This document shows positions 25,903-35,558 of a DNA stretch of 39,869 bases, one piece after another; within the stretch, counting starts at the first letter, position 1, and each line of letters starts with the position of its first letter. The notes beneath the pieces are model-generated. The model was not told where the DNA came from. It saw nothing but the letters and a program-made list of their open reading frames with translations, and ran no database searches. This DNA is from JBBQSU01 sp038234815 (GTDB lineage: Bacteria > Planctomycetota > Phycisphaerae > Tepidisphaerales > Tepidisphaeraceae). The stretch lies in NCBI GenBank assembly GCA_038234815.1, contig JBBQSU010000013.1, positions 1-39,869 of the forward strand, in the 5' to 3' direction. The position numbers and the translations under genes are program-made.

Positions 25903-28900
25903 TCAAGCAACCAGCTGCGGGTCGATCACCTTGATGACAAAATCGCCGAACGAAACGTTCTTAAGAGCGACGTAGGCATCGAGCGTAGACTGGTCCTTGA
26001 GTTGGCGCGAGGACAAGCCGAGTTTGACATCGCCAAACACCCCGGAGACGGACCGTAGCGTGGTGGCGGCCAGGCCGAACGGAACTGCGCCGTTGCTGGT
26101 GTTGACGTTTTTCAACGAGGCCACTTTGATCGTGCCGGCCAGAATGCTGGAATTGGAGAAGGCGAAGCCCGTGCGGGCTTTGAGCGCCACGCTGCTGATG
26201 GTTGCCGAGCCGATGTTGTTGGCTAGCGCGCTGACCAGGGTGACACTAGGATCAACGCCGGCCAAGATCCGGCTGCCATCCATCGACAGGGCGCTGATCG
26301 ACCTGATATTTGCGCCGGTATGGATGTAGACATTGCTCCAGGCACCGGTGGTGGTGATCGATCCGATGGAATCGCCGAAGAGCAGTGACGCATCGGTGAT
26401 GGCACCGGCGACTTTCAAGACTTTCAGCGAACTGCCGGTCAGATCGCCGGTCAGATCGCCGATGACAGTGAGCGTGCCAAGCGAACCGGCGACGAGGTTT
26501 GCCGAAAGCCCGCCGGAAATAACCTTGAACGACCCGAGGGCGCCGGTGATGGCCGGTGACCAGTCGCCGGCCACAGTTGCCGCTGACACAGACGCCACCG
26601 ACCCGGCGATCGTCCATGTGCCCATCCCCAGTTGGCCCCCCACCTTCATCGATCCAAGCGACTTGCCCGGATCGGTGAGCGTGACGTTGGGCTGAAAATC
26701 TCCCTTGATGCTTCCGCTACTGAGGATCGGGGCCGAAAGCGAGGAGGCGTTGGCCTGGCTGGCGGTCCAGGAAGCGATCTTGAGGGATGAAATACGGATA
26801 AGCGACGATATTGTGGAGTCGGCAATCGCCCCGGCCATTATTGATACGGCGGCAGCACCGGCGTTGCCGATTGTGACTGTCGCCCCGGACAGACTGTTTA
26901 ATCGCAACGAACTTAGCCCTCCGACCTGCAGGGCACCGGTGAGCGTCGTGCCGGTGCCAATGATGCTTCCCAACGCGGCATCGGCAGAGATAGATCCCAC
27001 TGTCGTGGTGCCGTCGCCGGCCTTGTTCGTGATGATCTTCAGCGCGCTGGCCTTGGTGGTGCCCGTCGCGGCAATGCCGGCAATGGCCAGATTGCTTCCC
27101 GTCACCAAGACTTTCCCATGACTGACGCTGGGGATTGCATCTCCGCTGAACAGCACGTCGGCGACGCCCTTGCTGAGCGTCACGGTGACCAGGGTTTGAT
27201 CGGCATCGGCAAATGTGACGCTCTTGCTCGCGCCGGTGCCAATGCGCACGCCGACGGTCAGGTTGACGGTGGCGACGTCCGAAACGTTATCGTTGGTGTC
27301 GGTGACGATATAGGTAAACGAATCGGCACCGAGATACGACCCGTTGGGGTTGTAGGTAATGGTGCCATCGGGATTGATGCTCGTGGTGCCGTGAATAGGT
27401 GCGGCGGCCACCGTCACTGAAGCCAGATTGAAGGCGCTGTCGGTGGTATCGTTGGCCAGGACGTTGAGGACCGTCGGGGCATCGAAGCGCACGTGGGCCG
27501 AATCGTCGCCGACAATGGGGGGATTGCCGATGGTAGTGCCGGCGTGAATACGGACAGCGGAGAGGCTGACGTTACCCAGCGTGTCATTGACAAACAAATT
27601 GGCGTTGCGGTTGCCCGGCGTTCCAGTGACGTTGGCAAACGTGGCAGAATAGGCATTCGGCCCGGTCAGTGTCGCCGCGACCGTTTCGCCCGTACCGTCG
27701 GTGTTGCCGTCGCCGTTGATATCAAATGCCGCCTGGACCGTGCCCAGGCCCGAAGCGTCGTTGGCAGTGAAGGTTACGGTGAAGCCGTCACCGATCGGCA
27801 CAACGGTGTTGGCTGCGGGGGACGTAATGACCAGGTCAGGGCCAGTGACGTCGAAAGGGCCGTTGTGCTGCGCCAGTGCGGTGGGGTAGTCCAGTTCCGT
27901 CTCGCCGGGAGGATCGGCCGAAGCGCCGTTGGCGTCTTTGTTATAAGCGTTCCCGAGGTGAACGAAGGCGTCCTGAAAATCGAGCTTGAGATTGGCCCAA
28001 TCGTTGAAAGTCGGATCGCTGATACCGGCGTAGCTGTAAACCTGATTCGATGGGGCCAGCGTATCTTCAAGCTGGTAGCTGTAGCTCATCAAGCTCTTAA
28101 AGGCCGTCCCTTTGAATGCTTCGTGATCTACGCCTCCATGACGAAGGCCAAGCGTATGGCCCAGTTCGTGGGCGAGGGTCCGCCACATGTAGAAAGTGTT
28201 GCTAAGGATGGGGCTGCTGCCGCCCCATGCGCCCATCGAGACGATGAAATCGCTGCCCGCGACACTGTTATTGTCCGGGCCGGGGTAGAAACCCACTTCA
28301 GCAACCCCGGAATATGAAATCAGCTTGACGAACTTGCTGGTGGCGTCCGGGTGGGTGGTCCATGCCTTGGAAACGTCGAAAATAGTATCGCCTGTCGCCC
28401 CATCGGTTGCCTTCCCGGAAATTTGGCGAAGCTGCCCCGCGCCGGCGCCCTGCGTAATGAGGATGATATCGCCGCTGTTAGGGAAGGCCGTGCTGGTATG
28501 AAGGCTCGAGTTATCAAAACCGGTGACATTTCCGACCACCGGTGCCTTGTTCGTGCCCATCACGATGTCGTTGTAATCCGACAGGACTGTGTAATGAAAA
28601 GCCAGTTCCCGGGCGTTGTTGCTGTTGTTTCCAAAGTAGTTGTTTTTGATATCAGTGAAAGACCTTGCGTTCAGCCCGGGGACACTGATTGATCCGGGCA
28701 GACCCAGGTAAACCAGGTCGGGGTGGGTCACGCCGTCGGGCATGGTCACTTTGTCTCCGCCGGTCAGGGCACCAGTGCCCATGTTGACAGAGAATGGATT
28801 TCCCCCGACATCCTTGCCGCTGCCTCCATCGACGTGAAGCGTAATGCCCGCAGGTACGCCATCGGCCAGCGCCGGCGCGTTCTGAAACATCACCACCAGT

Positions 28901-30474
28901 TGATGGATAGTGCCCGGCGGAGGCTCGTTGCTCCAACTGGGTAACCCGCCGGTGCCGACACGCGGGGTAAGCCAGTCCACTTCGAGGAAGAGATCTCGCT
29001 TCATGGGATCGGCGCCGAGCGCGTGCAGGTCGAGATCGATGGTGCCGTCCCCGTTCATGTCAATCCCCCCGCCGGGCTTTTCCCAATGGTCGAGGAGGCC
29101 GTCCTCATCGGAATCAAGATGGCTGGCGCGCACCACCTCCGCCCCGGCCGCGGTGGTGGCCACGAAAGTCAGGCGATGGTCGCCGGGACGATCCGTGCGA
29201 TTGACGCCGGTGTCGTCCTTGTTGGCCAAAGCGATCGGATCGTTGATCGTGACTCCCGTCACCACGCTCCCGCCAAGCATGTCACCCACCTGCACCACGG
29301 GAAGCGCCGAATCAGGGTGAGCAACGAACGTCGCGGTGCCCGTCAGCTTGTTTTCCATTTCTATGCGCTGGCTCCACAGTCCCAGTTGATTGGAAAACAG
29401 CAGCGGGGAACTGGTCTTGTTATTGGTAACGCTGGCGGCGTTGGGCGTGCCAATAAAGGCCACTTCAACCGTATCGCCGACCAGACCAGCAAGCCCGAAG
29501 TCCTTGTGTGCAACGCCCACGCGGCTGTCGATGGAGAACGAACTAAAATATAGGTTGCCACCGGATGCGTCGAAACCCAGTTCGGGATTTGTCCCGCCGG
29601 TTCCTGCGTTTTCACCGGCGATGCGCTGAATGGCACCGAACGTTCCACTCCCATCGTCGAACCGCGCGAAAATGCCCGGGCCATTTCCGCGATCACCCGC
29701 CCAGACCACTACTTTGCCATCGTCGCTGATGCCCGGGGCCTGGCCCAGCGTCGTAAACCCCATCGACGAATCCGCGATCGTCTGCACCAGTGACAGTGAG
29801 GAACTGTACAGATTGATCGGGGAAGTAGCGGTGTTACCCGCGCGGACGATGATCTTGCCGTTGTTGGCGATCATCGGCTGGATGCCTTTCATGGGTTGGG
29901 TGTTGAACGAAAACGTCGAGGGTGTGGTCAGGGATTGCACCACACCACTGAGCGAAGCAAACGCCGTCGCACCCGCGTCGTTGACCGAAGGGTAGGGTAG
30001 CACTGCATCAAAATCGCCGTTGCCGCCACTGTCCCCGCTGGCAAGCTGACTATAACTGTCGGTCGCGGCCGAATTGAAAACGAGCAGAAAACTCTTGAGC
30101 GTCGCACCGACGTCGCGGGCCTGCACCACCACTTGACCGGCATTGTTGATCTGCACTGTGTCTTTGAACGTCCGCGCGGACGTGTTGTCGAACGACGGCG
30201 AGATGTTCGTCGTCGCGCCACCTTCGGCACTGACGAACAGCGAGTCGCCGACCGTATGCTTTCCGACGAACGCCACTGTTCCGTCGTCGTTGATTGACGG
30301 CCCCGTGCCGAAGCCGGTAAATGCGCCGGAACTGTCGGCGACGATGTTGTAATCAAAAAATGCGCTCAGCAACCATCGCGGTTCGAGCATCTCGAGGGCG
30401 TTATGCCACATCGGCAAAACGTGTATCAGCTTAGAAAGACGTTCAGTCGATTCTGAATTGCATCGCTTTTTCAT
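25903..30474 (-). CDS. giant exported protein with LEPR motif, metzincin-type protease domain and adhesin-like repeats
   Basis: This 1523-residue protein begins with a basic region and EMLEPRWLLSAFF (about residues 28-40), the N-terminal motif seen on planctomycete exported proteins. Residues 40-430 carry NHL/WD-like repeat strands (PSINDDGTVAFVG, APGISDDGKVVVWAGD). Two calcium-type loops follow (DSDEDGLLDHWE, DMNGDGTIDLD). The zinc-protease signature HELGHTLGLRHGG starts near residue 769 and has a downstream SLMSYSY that can serve as the Met-turn, as in metzincins. An Ig-like segment (NDASGLGTVQAAFDINGDG) and a cadherin-like VLANDTTD ... GADSFTYIVTDTNDN domain come next, then about 450 residues of repetitive Gly/Ser/Thr strands. 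A GGGAG site lies upstream. Substrate and attachment mode are unknown. Confidence 0.85.
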   Translation of the reverse strand: MKKRCNSESTERLSKLIHVLPMWHNALEMLEPRWLLSAFFDYNIVADSSGAFTGFGTGPSINDDGTVAFVGKHTVGDSLFVSAEGGATTNISPSFDNTSARTFKDTVQINNAGQVVVQARDVGATLKSFLLVFNSAATDSYSQLASGDSGGNGDFDAVLPYPSVNDAGATAFASLSGVVQSLTTPSTFSFNTQPMKGIQPMIANNGKIIVRAGNTATSPINLYSSSLSLVQTIADSSMGFTTLGQAPGISDDGKVVVWAGDRGNGPGIFARFDDGSGTFGAIQRIAGENAGTGGTNPELGFDASGGNLYFSSFSIDSRVGVAHKDFGLAGLVGDTVEVAFIGTPNAASVTNNKTSSPLLFSNQLGLWSQRIEMENKLTGTATFVAHPDSALPVVQVGDMLGGSVVTGVTINDPIALANKDDTGVNRTDRPGDHRLTFVATTAAGAEVVRASHLDSDEDGLLDHWEKPGGGIDMNGDGTIDLDLHALGADPMKRDLFLEVDWLTPRVGTGGLPSWSNEPPPGTIHQLVVMFQNAPALADGVPAGITLHVDGGSGKDVGGNPFSVNMGTGALTGGDKVTMPDGVTHPDLVYLGLPGSISVPGLNARSFTDIKNNYFGNNSNNARELAFHYTVLSDYNDIVMGTNKAPVVGNVTGFDNSSLHTSTAFPNSGDIILITQGAGAGQLRQISGKATDGATGDTIFDVSKAWTTHPDATSKFVKLISYSGVAEVGFYPGPDNNSVAGSDFIVSMGAWGGSSPILSNTFYMWRTLAHELGHTLGLRHGGVDHEAFKGTAFKSLMSYSYQLEDTLAPSNQVYSYAGISDPTFNDWANLKLDFQDAFVHLGNAYNKDANGASADPPGETELDYPTALAQHNGPFDVTGPDLVITSPAANTVVPIGDGFTVTFTANDASGLGTVQAAFDINGDGNTDGTGETVAATLTGPNAYSATFANVTGTPGNRNANLFVNDTLGNVSLSAVRIHAGTTIGNPPIVGDDSAHVRFDAPTVLNVLANDTTDSAFNLASVTVAAAPIHGTTSINPDGTITYNPNGSYLGADSFTYIVTDTNDNVSDVATVNLTVGVRIGTGASKSVTFADADQTLVTVTLSKGVADVLFSGDAIPSVSHGKVLVTGSNLAIAGIAATGTTKASALKIITNKAGDGTTTVGSISADAALGSIIGTGTTLTGALQVGGLSSLRLNSLSGATVTIGNAGAAAVSIMAGAIADSTISSLIRISSLKIASWTASQANASSLSAPILSSGSIKGDFQPNVTLTDPGKSLGSMKVGGQLGMGTWTIAGSVASVSAATVAGDWSPAITGALGSFKVISGGLSANLVAGSLGTLTVIGDLTGDLTGSSLKVLKVAGAITDASLLFGDSIGSITTTGAWSNVYIHTGANIRSISALSMDGSRILAGVDPSVTLVSALANNIGSATISSVALKARTGFAFSNSSILAGTIKVASLKNVNTSNGAVPFGLAATTLRSVSGVFGDVKLGLSSRQLKDQSTLDAYVALKNVSFGDFVIKVIDPQLVA

Positions 30475-30729
30475 AGCCAGACTCCCATGTGTTTTGTTCA
30501 GAATCCAAGTGCTCGAGCAGTGGGGCTTAGCCTCAGATCCTCATGCGCTGAAATGTCCCCCTCACGCCACTTTGTTTCCTTCTAGCATTGTTGCGGAAAA
30601 AGTCGAATTAATTTGCACTAATCTATCGCACTTTCATTGTTTCCTCAAAAGATGTGAATATCCGAGTTCGTGCGAGGGCTGTTTTAGATTGGTCATCGGC
30701 ATCCAGTCGACTACGATGCTATTAGCAAA

Positions 30730-31782
30730 ATGGACTATCGACCCACCATCGCGATCACCATGGGCGACCCGGCCGGTATCGGCCCGGAGGTGATCGTTAA
30801 AGCGCTCAACGATCCGGTGCTTCGCCACCGCGCCAGGTACATCATCTATGGCATGAACGAACTGCTGGCCTACGCGGCCGACCTCGCAGAATTCGACGTT
30901 TTCTGGTGGCGAGACCAGGCCGGCAGCCGCCTGCGCGGGTATCCCCACGATGTTGTGGTGGTGGATTACGACCAGTATTCCATGCTCGGCAGCACGGTGC
31001 GCGCCCCAAGCAAGATGGGCGGCGAAGCCTCCATGCGGTTCTGTGTCGATGCCATCGAGGCCGCCAATCGAAAAATCGTCGATGCCGTTGTGACCGCCCC
31101 CATCGCCAAAGAAGGCTGGAAACTGGCGGGGTTTCATTACCCCGGCCATACCGAGCTTTTCGCCGAACGCACCGGCAGCAAACGCTATGCGATGATGTTT
31201 GCCGGCGGGCCGCTCAAAGTCGTCCTGGCCACCGTTCATGTTCCACTCATGGGTCTTTGGGGTCGGCTTAATATCGGCGCAGTATTTCAGCCCATCGAAC
31301 TTGTCAATCAGGCTTTAATCGAACTATTCGACATTCCCAAGCCGCGAATCGCTGTCTGCGGCGTGAATCCGCACGCTTCGGAAAACGGACAATTCGGCGA
31401 TGAAGAAGAGCGGATCATCTCCCCGGCCATCCTGATGGCCAAGGATCAGGGGATCGATGTGACCGGGCCATATCCCGGCGATACCATTTTCCTGTCGCTG
31501 CGCGACGGGAAATTTGATGCCGCCGTGGCCATGTATCACGACCAGGGCCTGATTCCCGTGAAGCTGCTGGCCTTCGACCGGGCGGTCAATCTCACGATCG
31601 GCCTGCCAATCATCCGCACCAGCCCGGATCACGGAACCGCGTTCGACATCGTGGGCCGCAACAAGGCCAACCCCGGATCCATGCGGGCGGCAATCGAAAT
31701 GGCCATTGACCTTTCGATCAAGAAACACCATCGCCAAAGCTCAATTCAGCAACAAAACAGCCCCGGAGAAACGCGCGGCTAA
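30730..31782 (+). CDS. pdxA: 4-hydroxythreonine-4-phosphate dehydrogenase
   Basis: The 350-residue product is PdxA of the pyridoxal 5'-phosphate pathway; it oxidises 4-hydroxythreonine 4-phosphate. The motifs ITMGDPAGIGPEVIVKAL, VTAPIAKEGW, FHYPGHTELFA, CGVNPHASENG, AMYHDQGLIPVKLL and SPDHGTAFDIVG contain the three metal-binding histidines and the substrate site. No strong ribosome-binding site is visible before ATG 30730, and the transcript would start within the 255-base region shared divergently with the giant exported protein. The last 20 residues (Gln/Ser-rich) are beyond the conserved core. Confidence 0.95.
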   Translation: MDYRPTIAITMGDPAGIGPEVIVKALNDPVLRHRARYIIYGMNELLAYAADLAEFDVFWWRDQAGSRLRGYPHDVVVVDYDQYSMLGSTVRAPSKMGGEASMRFCVDAIEAANRKIVDAVVTAPIAKEGWKLAGFHYPGHTELFAERTGSKRYAMMFAGGPLKVVLATVHVPLMGLWGRLNIGAVFQPIELVNQALIELFDIPKPRIAVCGVNPHASENGQFGDEEERIISPAILMAKDQGIDVTGPYPGDTIFLSLRDGKFDAAVAMYHDQGLIPVKLLAFDRAVNLTIGLPIIRTSPDHGTAFDIVGRNKANPGSMRAAIEMAIDLSIKKHHRQSSIQQQNSPGETRG

Positions 31783-31915
31783 AGTGGTTGATCCGCACAC
31801 CGCGTCGGGCCGAGCGTTCGCCGCCGCGCCTGAACCCCACCCCAGTCGCCGATCGCGGCCTCAGCCAGAAACAATGGACCGCGCGAAAGTTTGCGAGTAT
31901 CGTAAGCACGTCCAC

Positions 31916-31997
31916 GCAGGAGTGGCGGAATTGGCAGACGCGCAGGACTTAGGATCCTGTGCCGAAAGGCGTAGGGGTTCGACCCCCCTCTCCTGCA
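31916..31997 (+). tRNA. tRNA-Leu (anticodon UAG)
   Basis: The acceptor stem pairs GCAGGAG (31916-31922) with CTCCTGC (31990-31996), and the discriminator is A. The anticodon arm CAGGA-CTTAGGA-TCCTG presents UAG at positions 34-36. A long type II variable arm (GCCGAAAGGC) and a T arm with TTCGACC follow. CCA is not encoded. Leucine is supported by the class II variable arm and the anticodon. Confidence 0.97.
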
Positions 31998-32022
31998 TTT
32001 GTTTAACTGATATATATAAAAA

Positions 32023-32058
32023 GGCTTATGAGATTAGACGCTCATAAGTCTTTTTTTT
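32023..32058 (+). terminator. intrinsic terminator after tRNA-Leu
   Basis: A 10-bp stem pairs GGCTTATGAG (32023-32032) with CTCATAAGTC (32041-32050), including one G-U pair, across an 8-base loop. Eight T (32051-32058) follow directly. It ends the tRNA transcript 26 bases after the tRNA and marks the left edge of the CRISPR region. Confidence 0.93.
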
Positions 32059-32730
32059 CTTACCGAAATAAGCGACCAGCGTGCGTACGGAATTTTGCGA
32101 CGGTCGCATCCACCTTGAGCGACGAGCTTTCAAAAAACAATGAAGGTTTCAGACAAGACTGCCACAGATTCTAAATACACTTAGCCCAGCTTCCGCAGTT
32201 CGGGGCTAAAGAGCATTCGTGGCAATAGTGCCGAAGCCGATGTTGTGGACGCCGCCGTTGCCCGTGCGGTCGTCGGCTCCTCTCCTGCTCAACCTGCCAA
32301 ATGCAGAGCGCGCGCCCGCTGCTCCAGGAGCTTGACCATGTCGCCCACCACTATCCCGCGTGCGAACTGAGGAGCAATGGGTGCTGCGATTTTGAGCTAC
32401 GCGCATCTCGGCTGACTATATGTTGTCAGTGGAATGCCATAGAACCCCCACGATGTGATGGAAACGAATCGGCCAGCACGGGCTGTCGCTGATGTTTAGC
32501 GAATTGGACAGTTCGCGGCTTTTCAGGAGACTGCTGCCTTGGCCGGCAGATCATTGGGAAGGGTTAAGCGTGATTCACAACGAAGTTGCAGCAGAATTCG
32601 AGAAGCGAACCGAGAATCTACCGCTTAGTTCGCTGAGGAGCCTCGACCAACCATTTGAAGCGTCAATCAAATGCCGGCCCGGCCGGATCAAGATCAATTT
32701 AACCCCGCTAATCGCGGGAAGGAGACCGTT
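32059..32730. other. 672-base non-coding stretch before the cas operon
   Basis: No gene is supported here. A stem with arms TTAGCCC (32181-32187) and GGGCTAA (32203-32209) and a small inverted pair CTGAC (32412-32416) / GTCAG (32425-32429) are present. The promoter of the cas operon should lie here but no clear -35/-10 pair was found. A plus frame of 85 codons (32492-32749) has no ribosome-binding site and overlaps the csb1 start; a minus frame interrupted by a stop at 32289-32291 is protein-like but unassigned. Confidence 0.5.
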
Positions 32731-33969
32731 GTGTCAAGTGAAGCACTAACGTTTGATAGACTCAGCAAGGCCGTAGGAGGACATGCGGCGGCAATCCGAT
32801 GCCGCATAAAGCTCCAGCCTGCCGCAGGCGCGGGGACGAAAGTATTCCCGCCGACCCACGCCGGGGGCGTCTATGCGACGGAGAAGCGGCGACTGCCGAT
32901 CGAAGGCAAGCCCGGCGAGACGCGCGAGGCCGACTGCGTGTTGCTCGACTCCGTGCAATCTCAGGCGAATCGAATCGAAGACGCAATGCAGGCAGCGATC
33001 GACTCGGGCGAGCTTAAGATGCCGCTGATCGTTGTTGAATTTGGTGACACTGTTGCGGACGTTCAACGCGTCACCAGCCTGCAAGCCCCGCACCGCGCCG
33101 CCGATGCAATCCTGCGCGATAGTCTTACGGGCGAGTTGGATGACAAAAAGAAATCGATTCCCTTCCGCAAGTCGGAGTTTGGTGAAGCGATCACTAACAG
33201 CAGTCTCGCAAACGCGACAGGTTTGTTTCGCTACTGCCCACATGCGTTGTTCTTGGGAGTCTGGGACAGTACAGGTCCGAAAGGCGGCCTCGGGGCGAAG
33301 TTTGCTCGAGCGCTTGTGAGCGAGATTGTGGGAATTGACGCCGTGATCGGCACGAAGACCGCGAGCAGGATCGACCCTCTTCAGATCCGCCGCGGTGCTG
33401 CCGTTATCAAGGGCAAGGATAGTTGGAAGATGGCGGAATCTGACAAGGCCAAGGGGGCCGTCTCTCCATCGGAGATCAATCACGGAAACATCCCCCCGGA
33501 TGTAGCAAGCGGAAGCGCCACGATTGCGTACGCCGAGCACACTGCTGTCCTATCACTTCCGCAGCTTCGACGGCTTCGCTTTCCACTCAACGCTGCGCTC
33601 GACAAGAATCCGCAGAAACAAGCGGAGATGGACAACGCTGCACGCACCGTTCTCGCGGCACTTGCGCTTGTTGGTCTGACACTCTCCCTGGAACACGGAT
33701 GTGATCTGCGGTCGCGTTGCCTGCTATTTCCCGAAGGTCCGTTGAGCTTTGAACTGCTTGAAGTGCCGGGCAAGCCAGAAGCAATCTCGCTCGCGTCGAA
33801 AGATGCGATTGCGATCTACAATGCCGCCGTTGCAGCCGCGACGAAGCTTGGCCTGCCGTGGGAAACAGCTCCCATTACGCTGAAGCCTTCGCCTGAGTTG
33901 ATTGAACTGGTCAGGAAGAGCCAAGCACTGGCCGCCACCGGCGCAGATGGTGAGAAGGAAGGTGGGTGA
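32731..33969 (+). CDS. csb1: type I-G CRISPR backbone protein Csb1 (Cas7)
   Basis: The 412-residue product matches Csb1 (GSU0053 family), the Cas7-type RAMP that coats the crRNA in type I-G Cascade. Telling segments are KVFPPTHAGG, CVLLDSVQSQANRIEDAM, LIVVEFGD, FARALVSEIVGIDAVIG, SRIDPLQIRRG and AVLSLPQLRRLRFPL. The GTG at 32731 is chosen because GGAAGGAGA (32718-32726) lies 4-5 bases before it; the open frame continues further upstream without support. The TGA shares its last base with the csb2 ATG, so the four cas genes read as one operon. Confidence 0.93.
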   Translation: MSSEALTFDRLSKAVGGHAAAIRCRIKLQPAAGAGTKVFPPTHAGGVYATEKRRLPIEGKPGETREADCVLLDSVQSQANRIEDAMQAAIDSGELKMPLIVVEFGDTVADVQRVTSLQAPHRAADAILRDSLTGELDDKKKSIPFRKSEFGEAITNSSLANATGLFRYCPHALFLGVWDSTGPKGGLGAKFARALVSEIVGIDAVIGTKTASRIDPLQIRRGAAVIKGKDSWKMAESDKAKGAVSPSEINHGNIPPDVASGSATIAYAEHTAVLSLPQLRRLRFPLNAALDKNPQKQAEMDNAARTVLAALALVGLTLSLEHGCDLRSRCLLFPEGPLSFELLEVPGKPEAISLASKDAIAIYNAAVAAATKLGLPWETAPITLKPSPELIELVRKSQALAATGADGEKEGG

Positions 33970-35558
33970 TGCAGTCCTTCTCCCTCGTGATCGAATACCT
34001 TACCGGCTACGCTGTCGCGACCGACGCTGGCAGCCGCGAGAAACCGGAATGGCCGCCCCACCCGGCACGCGTTTTCATGGCGCTGGCGGCGGCGCATTTT
34101 GAGACGGACGGCGATGCCGAGCAGAAACGCATTGAGCGGGATGCGATTGAATGGCTCGCCACGCTCAGTCCGCCGGATTTGGTCGTGCCCAACCACACCG
34201 CGCGGGATGTGCTGACGGTCTATGTGCCCGTTAACGATCAATCGGGGGGCGACGCTCTTGTGAAACGCTCGCGTCAACCCCGTCTATTTCCACGCGTCCA
34301 CGTTGGGGACGAACCCGTCCGACTGATCTGGCGAATTGATCCGTCGATATCCCCTAATCACGTCAGTGCACTCGAGGATCTCTGCCGGCATGTGACACGC
34401 ATCGGACACTCATCGTCACTGGTATGGGTGCGGCTGGAACGAACTGCCGGCACGGTTCAACCCACACACACGCACGATGAGCACGCAATGGGCGCGAGAT
34501 TTCGTGTCGTGGGTGCGGGCGGGGTGACACGCCTTGAGCAGGCATTCAACAAGGCGAACATCGACGCCTTCGCTGAACTCGAACGACAGATCGCAATGGT
34601 CACGCCGAAAGAGAAGCCGCAACTCAAGGCGGAACTCGAAAAACAGTTCCCGCTCGGCCGTCCCACTTCGCGGCGGCCGGTGATCGCGATCCGTGCTGCG
34701 TATCGCTTAGCCTCGCCTGCTTCGCCCAATGCAATCCCGTCGGTCTTCGATCCGAACTTTCTGGTCCTTGGCGAAACAGAGGAGAACGAGCAGACCTACG
34801 GATTGGAATCGACTGCCCTGGTCGTGAATACATTGCGCGACACGATCATGAAGCTATCTCTTATCCAACCCGTACCGGCCTGGGTCAGTGGGCATGAAGC
34901 GGCAGGCGAGAAACTGTCCTCACGGGGGCACATGGCAATCGTCCCGCTGGCCTTCGTGGGGCGGCCTGGAGTCGCCGTAGAGAAGAACGCCCGGGGCCAT
35001 TTGATGGGATTAGGCATTTTGCTTCCGCAGGACCTACCCCGCCGCGAAGCGTCGAAGGTGCTTTCACCGATTCTGTTTAATGGCGAGAAGAATGAACCGC
35101 GAAAACTCGCGCTCAGGCTCGGCGCCGCAGGCGTCTGGAAAGTCGCGCGCGATGCCGACCTCTCGCCGAAACTGAACCTACGCACCACCACTTATACGAA
35201 TGCGTCGCGCTCGTGGGCATCGGTCACACCGATCGTACTCGATCGCATGCCCAAGTCGGATCGTATAAAGGATCCCGTCACCTGGCGTATAGAAGTCGCC
35301 GGTATCATCGCGGGATCCTGCACCAATATCGGCCTGCCCGCACCGGTCTCGGTGCGCGTTGAGAAGACGCCTTTCTTCGTCGGCTCCCTTCGTGCGATGC
35401 CCGGTCAAGGTGGCTTCCCGCCACTCCGCAAGGGTAGATTCCAGGTTCACGCCGCGATTGAGTTCGATCAGCCGATATCCGGGCCGGTGCTGATCGGCGC
35501 AGGCCGGTTCCGCGGATACGGTCTCATGCGGCCGTGGCAGCAGGGGGAGATGCAATGA
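33969..35558 (+). CDS. csb2: type I-G CRISPR protein Csb2 (Cas5-Cas6 fusion)
   Basis: The 529-residue product matches Csb2 (GSU0054 family). In type I-G one protein combines a Cas5-like part, which caps the 5' end of the crRNA, with a Cas6-like part that cuts the repeat. The N-terminus (FSLVIEYLTGYAVAT, then PEWPPHPARVFMALAAAH) and the C-terminus (PAPVSVRVEKTPFFVG, GPVLIGAGRFRGYGLMRP) fit the family; the glycine-rich end is typical of Cas6-type RAMP folds. The ATG at 33969 overlaps the csb1 stop by one base, with AAGGAAGG just upstream. The TGA overlaps the cas3 start by 3 bases. Confidence 0.92.
   Translation: MQSFSLVIEYLTGYAVATDAGSREKPEWPPHPARVFMALAAAHFETDGDAEQKRIERDAIEWLATLSPPDLVVPNHTARDVLTVYVPVNDQSGGDALVKRSRQPRLFPRVHVGDEPVRLIWRIDPSISPNHVSALEDLCRHVTRIGHSSSLVWVRLERTAGTVQPTHTHDEHAMGARFRVVGAGGVTRLEQAFNKANIDAFAELERQIAMVTPKEKPQLKAELEKQFPLGRPTSRRPVIAIRAAYRLASPASPNAIPSVFDPNFLVLGETEENEQTYGLESTALVVNTLRDTIMKLSLIQPVPAWVSGHEAAGEKLSSRGHMAIVPLAFVGRPGVAVEKNARGHLMGLGILLPQDLPRREASKVLSPILFNGEKNEPRKLALRLGAAGVWKVARDADLSPKLNLRTTTYTNASRSWASVTPIVLDRMPKSDRIKDPVTWRIEVAGIIAGSCTNIGLPAPVSVRVEKTPFFVGSLRAMPGQGGFPPLRKGRFQVHAAIEFDQPISGPVLIGAGRFRGYGLMRPWQQGEMQ

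Noticed and set aside
32181..32399. A protein-like minus frame with a TGA at 32289-32291, ending LFSPELRKLG
   Set aside because: Too short and unassignable; kept only as a possible decayed gene in the intergenic entry.
32492..32749. An 85-codon plus-strand frame before csb1
   Set aside because: It has no ribosome-binding site, no family, and its end overlaps the supported GTG start of csb1.
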